Source: a virus. Taken from it: a stretch of 35,742 nt of DNA. Below, one piece after another: positions 29,455 to 35,742 of this stretch; the first letter of the stretch is position 1, and each line of letters starts with the position of its first letter. Below the pieces are notes generated by a model, which saw only the letters and a list, made by a program, of their open reading frames with translations, was not told where the DNA came from and ran no database searches. The DNA lies in the IMG/VR virus record IMGVR_UViG_3300034631_000069, positions 1-35,742 of that record; one strand, 5' to 3'. Both the position numbers and the translations under genes were made by a program.

Positions 29455-29470
29455 CCGGTGGTGCTGTGGC

Positions 29471-30484
29471 TCAGGAAGCCACGATCTCGATGTTTTCGAC
29501 CAGACAGGCCTTGCCGAAATCTTCGACCACGAAGGCGTCATTGCTGCTTTCGTAGGTCTCGATCTGGTCCCGCTTCGGGTTGTCCATCACGCTGCGGCGG
29601 CGCGCACCTTCTTGGTAGTAGATGGACAGGTTGTCCAGGCTGGTGATGAGCACCTTGTTCTCGGGGAAGAACGGCACGGAGAGGGCCTGCAGCTCGCCCA
29701 GCCGCATCTGGCTGACCACGATGCTGGCGGCCAGCATTTCGGTGGGTGCCTTCTGGCCGTCCACCAGGGGAAACAGCTTGTCGTGCATCAGCCCGCGGCC
29801 GACGATGGCCACGAGGTCGCCGGCACCGGCATGCCAGGGGTCCAGCAGCGATTTGTAGGCATCGAGCACGAGGCCGTCGAGTGACTTGTAATCGGGCGTG
29901 CCGCCCCCCACCACGACCTTGCCGGCCGTCTTCCCGCCAGTGAGCACGCGGTCTTCTGCCTGCTCACGCAGCTGCTGCAGCCACCCCTTGTTCACGTCCT
30001 GCAGGAGCGGCGCCGTGTCACGGTTCGTTTCGGGCAGCGCCTTGACGCCGTTGAAGCCGATCATGATGCGGTCCAGGGCGCACTGCTGCTGCACGGCGCG
30101 GGAAATGCGCAGCTGAAAGTCCTTGAACTTCGCCCACATGTCGAGCTTCGCATAGCGCAGGTGCGTGTCGTAGTTGGTCTGCTCGCAGCTGTAGCCGTGC
30201 TTGTCGATCGAAGACACGTCACGGGTGGCCCGGTCGTTCTTGGTCGTGTCGGTGCGGCTCGCCACCGGCCCGTCGGTGCCCAGGCCCAGCTTCTCGCCCT
30301 GCTTCTCGTCCACGGGGACGATGTTGATCAGCTTGAGAAAGCCGCTGCTCTCCTGAATGCGGCTTTCCAGGCGCTGCTGCACGCTGGGCGCAACGTTGAA
30401 TTTCACGTTGGCGTTGGGCACGCCGTTCAGTTTCGCCTGGTCTTCCAGATACTGGTTGAACAGGACGCGGGTTTCGTTCTTCAT
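29471..30484 (-). CDS. N: Major capsid protein GpN
   Basis: 337 residues (P2 N about 357). Forms the icosahedral shell. Features: 'TRVLFNQYLEDQAKLNGVPNANVKFNVAPSVQQRLESRIQESSGFLKLINIVPVDEKQGEKLGLGTDGPVASRTDTTKNDRATRD' and 'FKDFQLRISRAVQQQCALDRIMIGFNG', then 'FPENKVLITSLDNLSIYYQEGARRR'. A GAGGAT ribosome sequence precedes the ATG at 30484. It follows O by about 50 bases. The N-terminal stretch is the part normally cleaved by O during maturation. Confidence 0.96.
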   Translation of the reverse strand: MKNETRVLFNQYLEDQAKLNGVPNANVKFNVAPSVQQRLESRIQESSGFLKLINIVPVDEKQGEKLGLGTDGPVASRTDTTKNDRATRDVSSIDKHGYSCEQTNYDTHLRYAKLDMWAKFKDFQLRISRAVQQQCALDRIMIGFNGVKALPETNRDTAPLLQDVNKGWLQQLREQAEDRVLTGGKTAGKVVVGGGTPDYKSLDGLVLDAYKSLLDPWHAGAGDLVAIVGRGLMHDKLFPLVDGQKAPTEMLAASIVVSQMRLGELQALSVPFFPENKVLITSLDNLSIYYQEGARRRSVMDNPKRDQIETYESSNDAFVVEDFGKACLVENIEIVAS

Positions 30485-30534
30485 GGAATCCTCTGTGTGG
30501 TGCTGGTGGGTAGTCGATCGCGCCGCGCGCCGCG

Positions 30535-31350
30535 TCAGCAGTCCGCCTTCATGGAAGCGTCGGCGCCGGTGGCGTGGGGGCGCTGCGACGTGTTGCCGTC
30601 CTGGCTGCTCAGCCTTTGCGTGAGCGCGTTGAACTCGCCCTGCAGCTTTTCGAGCGCCGCCTTGTCGGCCGCCCGCTCGCGGGCTTGCTGTTGGATCACG
30701 GCGTCTGCGGCACCCAGCGCTTCCAGCGTGCGCGTGGCGAACGCCTCGGGCTTGTCGGGTGCGGGCGCCTGCTTGGGTGCGATCGCCGCGCGCAGCTCGC
30801 CCAGCATGTCGGTGAACTTCGCGAGCAGGCCAGCCGCGATGCTTTCCGCTTCACCTTCCAGGCCCAGGTCCGTTTCGACGGCGGCCGAGAACAGGGCACC
30901 TTCGCTGTGCTTCTTCCCTGCGAAGGGGTTGCCGGCGGGGTTGCCCGCGGCGAACTTGAGCACCTCGGTGCCCAGGCTGGCCGGGCTGTCGGTGACGGCC
31001 AGGCCCGTCATGTAGGCCTCGCCGGTCTTCGCGAAGTTCGGGTCCACCTCGATGCTGGAGAACAGCTTCTGCTTCGCTTTGTTCATGGCGACGAGGGACG
31101 GGAGCGCCTCGATCTGCGCGAAGAGAGCGAGCTTGCCGTCTTCCACCGTGCGCGCCTCCAGCGCCAGCACGTCGCCCAGCGCGGCGAAGGCGCTGTCCGC
31201 GGTGACGCCGCGGATGTGCTCCAGCCACACGCGGGCGCTGTACGTCGCGGGCTTGTAGTTCTTGGCCATCTGCTCGATCCAGTTGCGCTGAATTTCGCGG
31301 CCGTCGGTGGTGGCCCCCTCGGTTGCCACGCGGAAGAATTTGCTGGGCAT
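30535..31350 (-). CDS. O: Capsid scaffold and protease GpO
   Basis: 271 residues (P2 O about 284). N-terminal half is the maturation protease, C-terminal half the scaffold. The protease region (TEGATTDGREIQRNWIEQMAKNYKPATYSARVWLEHIRG) carries the likely catalytic Asp16 and His46; the Ser lies in either KLFSSIEV or VTDSPASLG. The C-terminal helices (RERAADKAALEKLQGEFNALTQRL) are the scaffold. The ATG at 31350 is preceded by the divergent late promoter that also serves P. Ends in a short acidic/basic tail. Confidence 0.95.
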   Translation of the reverse strand: MPSKFFRVATEGATTDGREIQRNWIEQMAKNYKPATYSARVWLEHIRGVTADSAFAALGDVLALEARTVEDGKLALFAQIEALPSLVAMNKAKQKLFSSIEVDPNFAKTGEAYMTGLAVTDSPASLGTEVLKFAAGNPAGNPFAGKKHSEGALFSAAVETDLGLEGEAESIAAGLLAKFTDMLGELRAAIAPKQAPAPDKPEAFATRTLEALGAADAVIQQQARERAADKAALEKLQGEFNALTQRLSSQDGNTSQRPHATGADASMKADC

Positions 31351-31385
31351 GTGCGGCTCGGTGCGGTGAAGTTGATCTGTTGCCT

Positions 31386-31483
31386 ATGTTCCGCACCCGG
31401 GCCTTGCGGCGCAATTTGCGCGCGCTGTGGGGGGGCGAAGCACACTTCGCCGCGCGTGCTTTCCGCGCGCGCGCGAAACACAC
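31386..31483. promoter_or_regulatory. Divergent candidate late promoters for O and P sharing one dyad
   Basis: A TGT-N13-ACA dyad (31426-31444), with an inner GGCGAAG-CACA-CTTCGCC palindrome (31434-31451), lies midway between O and P. On the minus strand CACAGC is followed 34 bases on by ACAT (31386-31389), leaving a leader of about 29 bases to O. On the plus strand ACAC lies at the matching distance (31480-31483), leaving only a few bases to P. Another palindrome GCGCAATTTGCGC lies at 31409-31421. Confidence 0.62.
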
Positions 31484-31492
31484 TGCCCAGGC

Positions 31493-33331
31493 ATGACCGA
31501 AGCAGCAGCCACGCCCACCACCAGCGCCCCCCGCCGCCCGAGGAAGCGGCCCAGCGCGAGCGCGGCGACCCAGCTCACCGACTCCATCGACGGCGGCGCG
31601 AGCAAACGCCGTGACGCGCGCACGCTGTTCTGGAGCGGCTGGAAACTCACGCACATCTCGGAGCACCTCGGCGTTCCGCGCGCCACCCTGCACGGCTGGC
31701 ACAAGGCGGAGAAATGGGCGGAGGCATCGCCCGCGCAGCGCGTCGAAGGCGCACTGGAAGTTCGCCTGGCCACGTTGATCGCGAAGGACTGCAAGACGGG
31801 CGGCGACTACAAGGAAATCGACTTGCTGGGCCGGCAGCTGGAGCGGCTTGCGCGCATTGGCAAGTACCAGCAGACGGGCCGCGAAGTGGATCTGAATCCC
31901 GCGATCGCGTCGCGCAACGCGAGCCCCAAGAAGCCGCCGGTAAAGAACTTCCTTTCCCCGGAACAGGTGCAGCAGCTCAAGTCCGCCTTCTTGGACTCGC
32001 TATTCGACTATCAGCGGGTGTGGTGGGACGAGCGCGATCAGCGCACGCGCGCGATCCTGAAAAGCCGGCAGATCGGAGCGACGTGGTATTTCGCTCGCGA
32101 AGCGTTGATTGATGCGCTGGAGACCGGCCGGAATCAGATCTTCCTGTCAGCCAGCAAGGCGCAGGCGTACATCTTCCGGCAGTACATCCGCGCGTTCGTT
32201 TTTCAGGTTCTGGGCGTCGAATTGAAGGGCGACCCCATCGTGCTGGCCAATGGCGCCGAGCTGTACTTTCTCGGGAGCAACGCGCGCACGGCACAGGGCT
32301 ACCACGGCAATTTCTACTTCGACGAGTTCTTCTGGGCCCAGGATTTCGAGCGGCTCAATACGGTGGCCAGCGGCATGGCCATGCACAAGAAGTGGCGCAA
32401 GACCTACTTCAGCACGCCCAGCAGCGTCCAGCACCCGGCCTACGCATTCTGGTCCGGCGAGCGGATCAAGAAGAAGACGAAGGTGGAGGTAGACATCACC
32501 CACGGGCGGCTGGCTGGAGGTTTCACCGGCGAGGACCGCGTATGGCGTCACATCGTCAACATCCTTGATGCGCTCGAAGGTGGCTGCAACCTGTTCGACC
32601 TGGAAGAGCTGCGCCTAGAGTATTCCGATGCGGCGTTCGCCAACCTGCTCATGTGCGGGTTCGTGGACGACTCGTTTTCCGTCTTCCCGCTCTCGATGCT
32701 GCAGCCCTGCATGGTCGATAGCTGGGAGGTCTGGAGCGACTTCAAGCCATTCAGCGAGCGTCCCTTCGGCTGGTCCCCGGTGTGGGTGGGGTATGACCCA
32801 TCGCACACCGGCGACAGCGCCGGCCTCGTGGTGGTCGCGCCGCCCGCTGTGCCCGGCGGCCCGCTTCGTGTGCTGCACACGGAGCAGTTCAAGGGCCAGG
32901 ACTTCGAGGCGCAAGCCAAAGCGATCAAGGCCATCACCGAACGCTACAACGTCGCCGCTATCACGGTGGATACCACCGGCATCGGCCAGGGCGTTTTCCA
33001 GCTGGTGCAGAAGTTCTTCCCGGCCGCGCGCGGCATCAATTACAGCGTCGAGAGCAAGACCATGTTGGTGCTCAAGGCGCAGCAAGTCATCAACGCCGGC
33101 CGGCTGCAGTTCGACGCCGGGAACCGCGACTTGGCCGTGAGCTTCATGGCCATCAAGCGCGAGCTGACGGCGAGCGGTCGCAGCGTGACCTATGCCGCGG
33201 GCCGAAGCGAAGACGCGGGGCATGCCGACCTGGCATGGGCCTGCATGAATGCGCTGTCGAACGAGCCGCTCGACGTGGGCACCGGCCTGGCCAACGTGCA
33301 GGGCCAATCCTTCCTTGAAATCTCCGAATGA
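31493..33331 (+). CDS. P: Terminase large (ATPase) subunit GpP
   Basis: 612 residues (P2 P about 590). Cuts and pumps DNA into the head. An N-terminal helix-turn-helix (WKLTHISEHLGVPRATLHGWHKAEKW, about 49-75) probably recognises DNA. The ATPase motor has the deviant Walker A KSRQIGAT (about 190-197), coupling segment 'QAYIFRQYIRAFVFQ' and Walker B FYFDEFF (about 274-280). The nuclease domain shows YDPSHTG, ITVDTTGIGQG and HADLAWACMNAL. Reads into Q with a four-base overlap. The promoter leaves nearly no leader; the short sequence CCCAGGCATG around the start resembles that at V. Confidence 0.96.
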   Translation: MTEAAATPTTSAPRRPRKRPSASAATQLTDSIDGGASKRRDARTLFWSGWKLTHISEHLGVPRATLHGWHKAEKWAEASPAQRVEGALEVRLATLIAKDCKTGGDYKEIDLLGRQLERLARIGKYQQTGREVDLNPAIASRNASPKKPPVKNFLSPEQVQQLKSAFLDSLFDYQRVWWDERDQRTRAILKSRQIGATWYFAREALIDALETGRNQIFLSASKAQAYIFRQYIRAFVFQVLGVELKGDPIVLANGAELYFLGSNARTAQGYHGNFYFDEFFWAQDFERLNTVASGMAMHKKWRKTYFSTPSSVQHPAYAFWSGERIKKKTKVEVDITHGRLAGGFTGEDRVWRHIVNILDALEGGCNLFDLEELRLEYSDAAFANLLMCGFVDDSFSVFPLSMLQPCMVDSWEVWSDFKPFSERPFGWSPVWVGYDPSHTGDSAGLVVVAPPAVPGGPLRVLHTEQFKGQDFEAQAKAIKAITERYNVAAITVDTTGIGQGVFQLVQKFFPAARGINYSVESKTMLVLKAQQVINAGRLQFDAGNRDLAVSFMAIKRELTASGRSVTYAAGRSEDAGHADLAWACMNALSNEPLDVGTGLANVQGQSFLEISE

Positions 33332-34407
33332 CCATGACGAAACGACAACGCCGGTCCGCCCCGCGGGCATTCAACGCACCGGCAACCGCTGCGCCTGCGG
33401 TGGCCACGCCCGCGCCCCCACAGTCCCAGTCCTTCACGTTCGACCTGGGCGAGCCCGAGCCCGTCATCGGTGGGCGGTCGGCGCTGCTGGAGTACGCGGA
33501 GTGCATGCAGTCCGGCGACTGGTACGAGCCGCCCGTGTCCCTTGCCGCCCTCGCGCGGCTGCTGCGGGTGGGCGCGCACCATGAATCGGCGTTGCGCTTC
33601 AAATGCAACGTGCTTGCCAGCACGCTTGTGCCTTCCCGGTGGCTCAGCGCCGCGGCCTTCCGCGGCTTCGCGCTGGATTTCCTGGTGCTGGGCAATGCCT
33701 ATCTGGAGCGGCGCCGGAACGCCCTCGGCGGCCTGCTGGAGCTGCGCCACGCGCTGGGCAAGTACGTGCGCCGCGGCGTCGATCTGGACCGCTTCTTCTT
33801 CGTCACGGACCTGCAGAGCCCGCATGAATTCCCACGCGGCGAGGTGCTGCAGCTGCGCGAGCAGGACATCCATCAGGAGGTGTACGGCCTGCCGCCGTAC
33901 CTGGGCGCGTTGCAGTCCGCCATGCTCAATGAGTCGGCGACGCTGTTCCGTCGCCGGTACTACAACAACGGCTCGCACGCGGGCTTCATCTTGTACGTGA
34001 CGGATGCGGCGCAGTCCCAGGGCGACATCGACAAGATGCGCGAGCAGCTCACGAAGACGAAGGGCGCAGGGAACTTCCGGAATCTCTTCTACTACGCGCC
34101 GAACGGAAAAAAGGAAGGCATCCAGCTGATCCCCATCAGCGAGGTCGCCGCCAAGGATGATTTCTTGAACATCAAGAACACGACACGCGACGACGTGCTG
34201 GCGGCCCACCGCGTGCCGCCGCAGCTGATGGGCATGCTGCCCAACAACGTGGGCGGCTTCGGCGACGTGGAGAAAGCGGCGACGGTCTTTGCACGGAACG
34301 AAATCGAGCCGCTGCAGGCGGCCATGGCACACGCGATCAACACCTGGGCAGGGCAGGAGGTGTGCCGCTTCCGCCCGTACCTGCTGCAGGCCGCCCAGGC
34401 TGCGTAG
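33328..34407 (+). CDS. Q: Portal protein GpQ
   Basis: 359 residues (P2 Q about 344). Forms the portal vertex through which DNA passes. Features: 'SFTFDLGEPEPVIGGRSALLEYAECMQSGDWYEPPVSLAALARLLRVGAHHESALRFKCNVLASTL', 'FALDFLVLGNAYLERRRNALGGLLELRHAL', 'VYGLPPYLGALQSAMLNESATLFRRRYYNNGSHAGFILYVTD' and 'DVLAAHRVPPQLMGMLPNNVGGFGDVEKAATVF', the P2 Q hallmarks. The ATG at 33328 overlaps the P stop. It is the last P2 structural gene on this side, near cos. Confidence 0.96.
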   Translation: MTMTKRQRRSAPRAFNAPATAAPAVATPAPPQSQSFTFDLGEPEPVIGGRSALLEYAECMQSGDWYEPPVSLAALARLLRVGAHHESALRFKCNVLASTLVPSRWLSAAAFRGFALDFLVLGNAYLERRRNALGGLLELRHALGKYVRRGVDLDRFFFVTDLQSPHEFPRGEVLQLREQDIHQEVYGLPPYLGALQSAMLNESATLFRRRYYNNGSHAGFILYVTDAAQSQGDIDKMREQLTKTKGAGNFRNLFYYAPNGKKEGIQLIPISEVAAKDDFLNIKNTTRDDVLAAHRVPPQLMGMLPNNVGGFGDVEKAATVFARNEIEPLQAAMAHAINTWAGQEVCRFRPYLLQAAQAA

Positions 34408-34453
34408 GCCCCATCCTGCGTGCACGCCCTGGCGGGCGCGCTACCCTGCGGGC

Positions 34454-34894
34454 ATGGAACCGCCTGCCATCCTCCGATCCGATTCCGCGCCCGGCAGCGC
34501 CGCCCGCCTGGCCGACACCGCGGCGACCGCTTGGCGTTGCCACGTTGCGCAGCTGCGCTTCTGCGGCGTGTACATGCCGGCTGCGCTGGTGTGGGAGCGC
34601 CATGCGTGCGCTGGGTGGCTCATCAGTCGCACCACCGGAGCGCAGGAGTGGAGCGCCGAGCTGTCGAGCGACCAGACAGGCCAGGACGCCCTGGCATTCC
34701 CGCTGTTTCGGATCGGCGCGGCGGGCGTCACGCATCGGGATGGGGTGTTCCTGCTGCGCGGGCAGCAGTGGGACGCCGGGCGCCTGCAGTGCTGGCCGCA
34801 GGATTGGCTGTGCGGCCCGACCGCCGAAGCCACGCGCGCGGCGTTGATGCCCCTGGATGGATGGCTTCGGGCGCGCTACACCGGCACGCTGTGA
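34454..34894 (+). CDS. Unknown protein between portal gene and cos
   Basis: 146 residues from the ATG at 34454; a longer overlapping reading inside Q was rejected. The sequence is alpha/beta (RLADTAATAWRCHVAQLRFCGVYMPAALVWERHACAGWLISRTTGAQEWSAELSS; PLFRIGAAGVTHRDGVFLLRGQQWDAGRLQCWPQDWL) with several Trp and Cys. I recognise no family. It lies 46 bases after Q and may be a moron or a packaging accessory. No homologue exists at this place in P2 as I know it. Confidence 0.6.
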   Translation: MEPPAILRSDSAPGSAARLADTAATAWRCHVAQLRFCGVYMPAALVWERHACAGWLISRTTGAQEWSAELSSDQTGQDALAFPLFRIGAAGVTHRDGVFLLRGQQWDAGRLQCWPQDWLCGPTAEATRAALMPLDGWLRARYTGTL

Positions 34895-35226
34895 CGCCTC
34901 CTACCCGGGCTCGCTCGGCGTGTCCTGTTCGGCCGCCATCGGCGCCCACTCTCCGAGCCCGGCGGGGAGCGCAGGGCACGCGAGTGCCGTGCGCCGGTTG
35001 ATCTGAAAGCGTGTCCGCGTAGGTGGAGCTGCCTACGCCCAGCTCTGCCCTGTGGCCCTCGGCCGGCACGTCCTGGGCCTCCGAGGACCGTGCACCCCTC
35101 CGCCCCCTGCCACGCCTCCGATCGTCCCTCTACGGCCTTCCTGGGGGCCTTCGCGACCCCCCTAGACGCCCCCTGACCCCCTCCCGCCCCCTGCCTCGTA
35201 GGGGTGGGTTTGACCCTCGGCGCGCG

Positions 35227-35245
35227 GTCGAGACCCCGCCGCGCC
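35227..35245 (-). other. Candidate cos site
   Basis: On the minus strand GGCGCGGCGGGGTCTCGAC. The P2 cohesive end as I recall it is GGCGAGGCGGGGAAAGCAC: 11 of the first 12 bases and the last two agree. It reads toward the 3' end of Q, as P2 cos does, about 820 bases from Q. High local GC makes chance similarity possible. Confidence 0.5.
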
Positions 35246-35408
35246 CGCTCGCTTGATGTGTCGATTTCGTCGGCAGTGCCGGCACAGCGCCCCGCGAGGC
35301 CCGGCGCGGGGCCGCGGGCGGTTCGAGGTTAGCTTTTCCTGTCGGGATTCGTCGGAATCTGACGCGGTTGCAGATGCGTGCATCCGCCCCGTCGCCGAAG
35401 GCTCGCGA

Positions 35409-35443
35409 AGGCCCTTTCCCGGCCCGTGGAGGGCCTATTTTTT
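35409..35443 (+). terminator. Probable intrinsic terminator near the right end
   Basis: AGGCCCT (35409-35415) pairs with AGGGCCT (35430-35436) across a 14-base GC-rich loop and is followed by ATTTTTTA. It may stop transcription coming from P-Q or from the other side of cos. It lies over 500 bases past the last gene. Confidence 0.6.
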
Positions 35444-35515
35444 ATGGCCCACGGTATGGCCTACAAATGGTTCATATCGCGCTCTAGGGCCCGTATTTGC
35501 TGATCCGATGGATGA

Positions 35516-35529
35516 CACCCTCTCCGCCA
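35516..35529 (+). other. attR: Candidate right attachment site, tRNA-Ser 3' end
   Basis: CACCCTCTCCGCCA matches the acceptor 3' end, with CCA, of serine tRNAs whose 5' end is GGAGAG. No tRNA body precedes it: the T arm is absent. This is what remains at the distal end after integration into a tRNA 3' end, as with φCTX. A tRNA-like terminator follows at once, suggesting host DNA beyond. Confidence 0.55.
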
Positions 35530-35536
35530 AATGAAC

Positions 35537-35567
35537 AAAGCCCTTGGATGATTCCAAGGGCTTTTTT
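35537..35567 (+). terminator. Strong terminator downstream of the tRNA-Ser remnant
   Basis: AAAGCCCTTGGA (35537-35548) pairs perfectly with TCCAAGGGCTTT (35553-35564) around a TGAT loop, followed by TTTTTT. It lies seven bases after the CCA of the tRNA-like fragment, as expected for the original terminator of the host tRNA gene. Confidence 0.85.
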
Positions 35568-35742
35568 CTTTGCATGGCATGGCTTCGAAGTGGTTGTCGA
35601 AACGCCCCGCAGCCACAAACTCAGCCGGGCTTCGACGCACTGGGATCCCGAGCCGGTGCCCTGGGCGGCCGGGGCCTGCGCTGGCTACCCGAACGTGGCG
35701 CTGAGCGACTTTGGCGCGTCAGCCACCGGCCACTCGGTCTGA
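35568..35742. other. Probable host chromosomal flank
   Basis: About 175 bases after the tRNA-type terminator. A plus-strand reading is open to a TGA at the very end of the window, but its in-frame start lies in or before the terminator and the peptide shows no domain. Nothing further can be supported. Confidence 0.45.

Larger units (their letters stand above)
34895..35515. other. Non-coding region holding cos
   Basis: About 620 bases with no convincing gene. Readings on either strand are short, composition-driven and start without ribosome sites. The first half is extremely GC- and pyrimidine-rich on the plus strand (for example 35100-35190). It holds the cos candidate, a GTGCCGGCAC palindrome at about 35276-35285 and a terminator, which fits a packaging-initiation region. 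Confidence 0.65.

Noticed and set aside
31426-31444. Exact P2 consensus TGT-N12-ACA
   Set aside because: The spacing seen is 13, not 12; the claim was therefore limited to a P2-like element with its own consistent spacing.
35480-35529. Complete tRNA-Ser gene at the right end
   Set aside because: Only the last 14 bases match; the T arm and anticodon arm are missing, so it is a remnant, not a gene.
35497-35742. Plus-strand reading to the end of the window
   Set aside because: Its start is in the tRNA-like fragment and it reads through a strong terminator; no domain or ribosome site.
1-35742. CRISPR array or insertion sequence
   Set aside because: No regularly spaced direct repeats and no transposase or terminal inverted repeats were seen; the only tandem repeats are those in the fibre gene.

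Overview
The window is most of a P2-type (Peduovirus-like) temperate myophage, seen as a prophage in a GC-rich proteobacterium. Base composition, the φCTX/φRSA1-like gene order and the character of the early genes suggest a betaproteobacterium, perhaps Comamonadaceae. The host name is inference; the phage type is directly supported by nearly the full set of P2 structural homologues in P2 order.

Layout: positions 1-8286 (minus strand) hold a tightly overlapping early operon. It encodes three small candidate ribbon-helix-helix (RHH) proteins, an Ogr/Delta-type late activator, small unknown proteins, a GpA-type HUH replication initiator, and then a distal set of two DNA methyltransferases, a DUF4406-like protein and an ASCH-domain protein. 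The last gene, a Dam-type methylase, runs off the left edge. A control region with a perfect operator-like palindrome separates this operon from a plus-strand S24-type repressor (8393-9097). The repressor leads into three genes read the same way (9109-10298): a secreted protein, a proline-rich peptide and a two-transmembrane SLATT-like protein. These are probably expressed in the lysogen and are the most interesting accessory locus here.

Positions 10295-31350 (minus strand) are the late genes. Tail genes are D, U, T, a small membrane protein, E/E' with a T6G slippery site, tube FII and sheath FI. A terminator and a host-recognition module follow (fibre-assembly-like protein, low-GC fibre tip, repeat-containing fibre, 1107-residue DUF4815-like protein, small tail protein), then baseplate genes I, J, W, V and completion genes S and R. 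The lysis cassette comes next (Rz with nested Rz1, lysozyme, holin), then X, L, M, N and O. Terminase P and portal Q (31493-34407) run in the opposite direction, as in P2, followed by one unknown gene.

Positions 34895-35742 hold no convincing gene. There is a candidate cos site matching the P2 cos core in the expected orientation (35227-35245), a terminator, and a 14-base copy of a tRNA-Ser 3' end (35516-35529) followed by a tRNA-like terminator. I read the tRNA fragment as the right attachment site, so the last ~210 bases are probably host DNA. The integrase and the intact tRNA should lie just beyond the left edge.

Three late operon starts (O/P, V, FI) share an element not named by any gene call: a TGT-N13-ACA dyad (TGT-N13-AGA at FI) and, 33-34 bases beyond the CACAGC end, an ACAT. 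The dyad centre would sit near -55, as for P2 Ogr-dependent promoters. Large intercistronic hairpins follow the tube, capsid and small-terminase genes.
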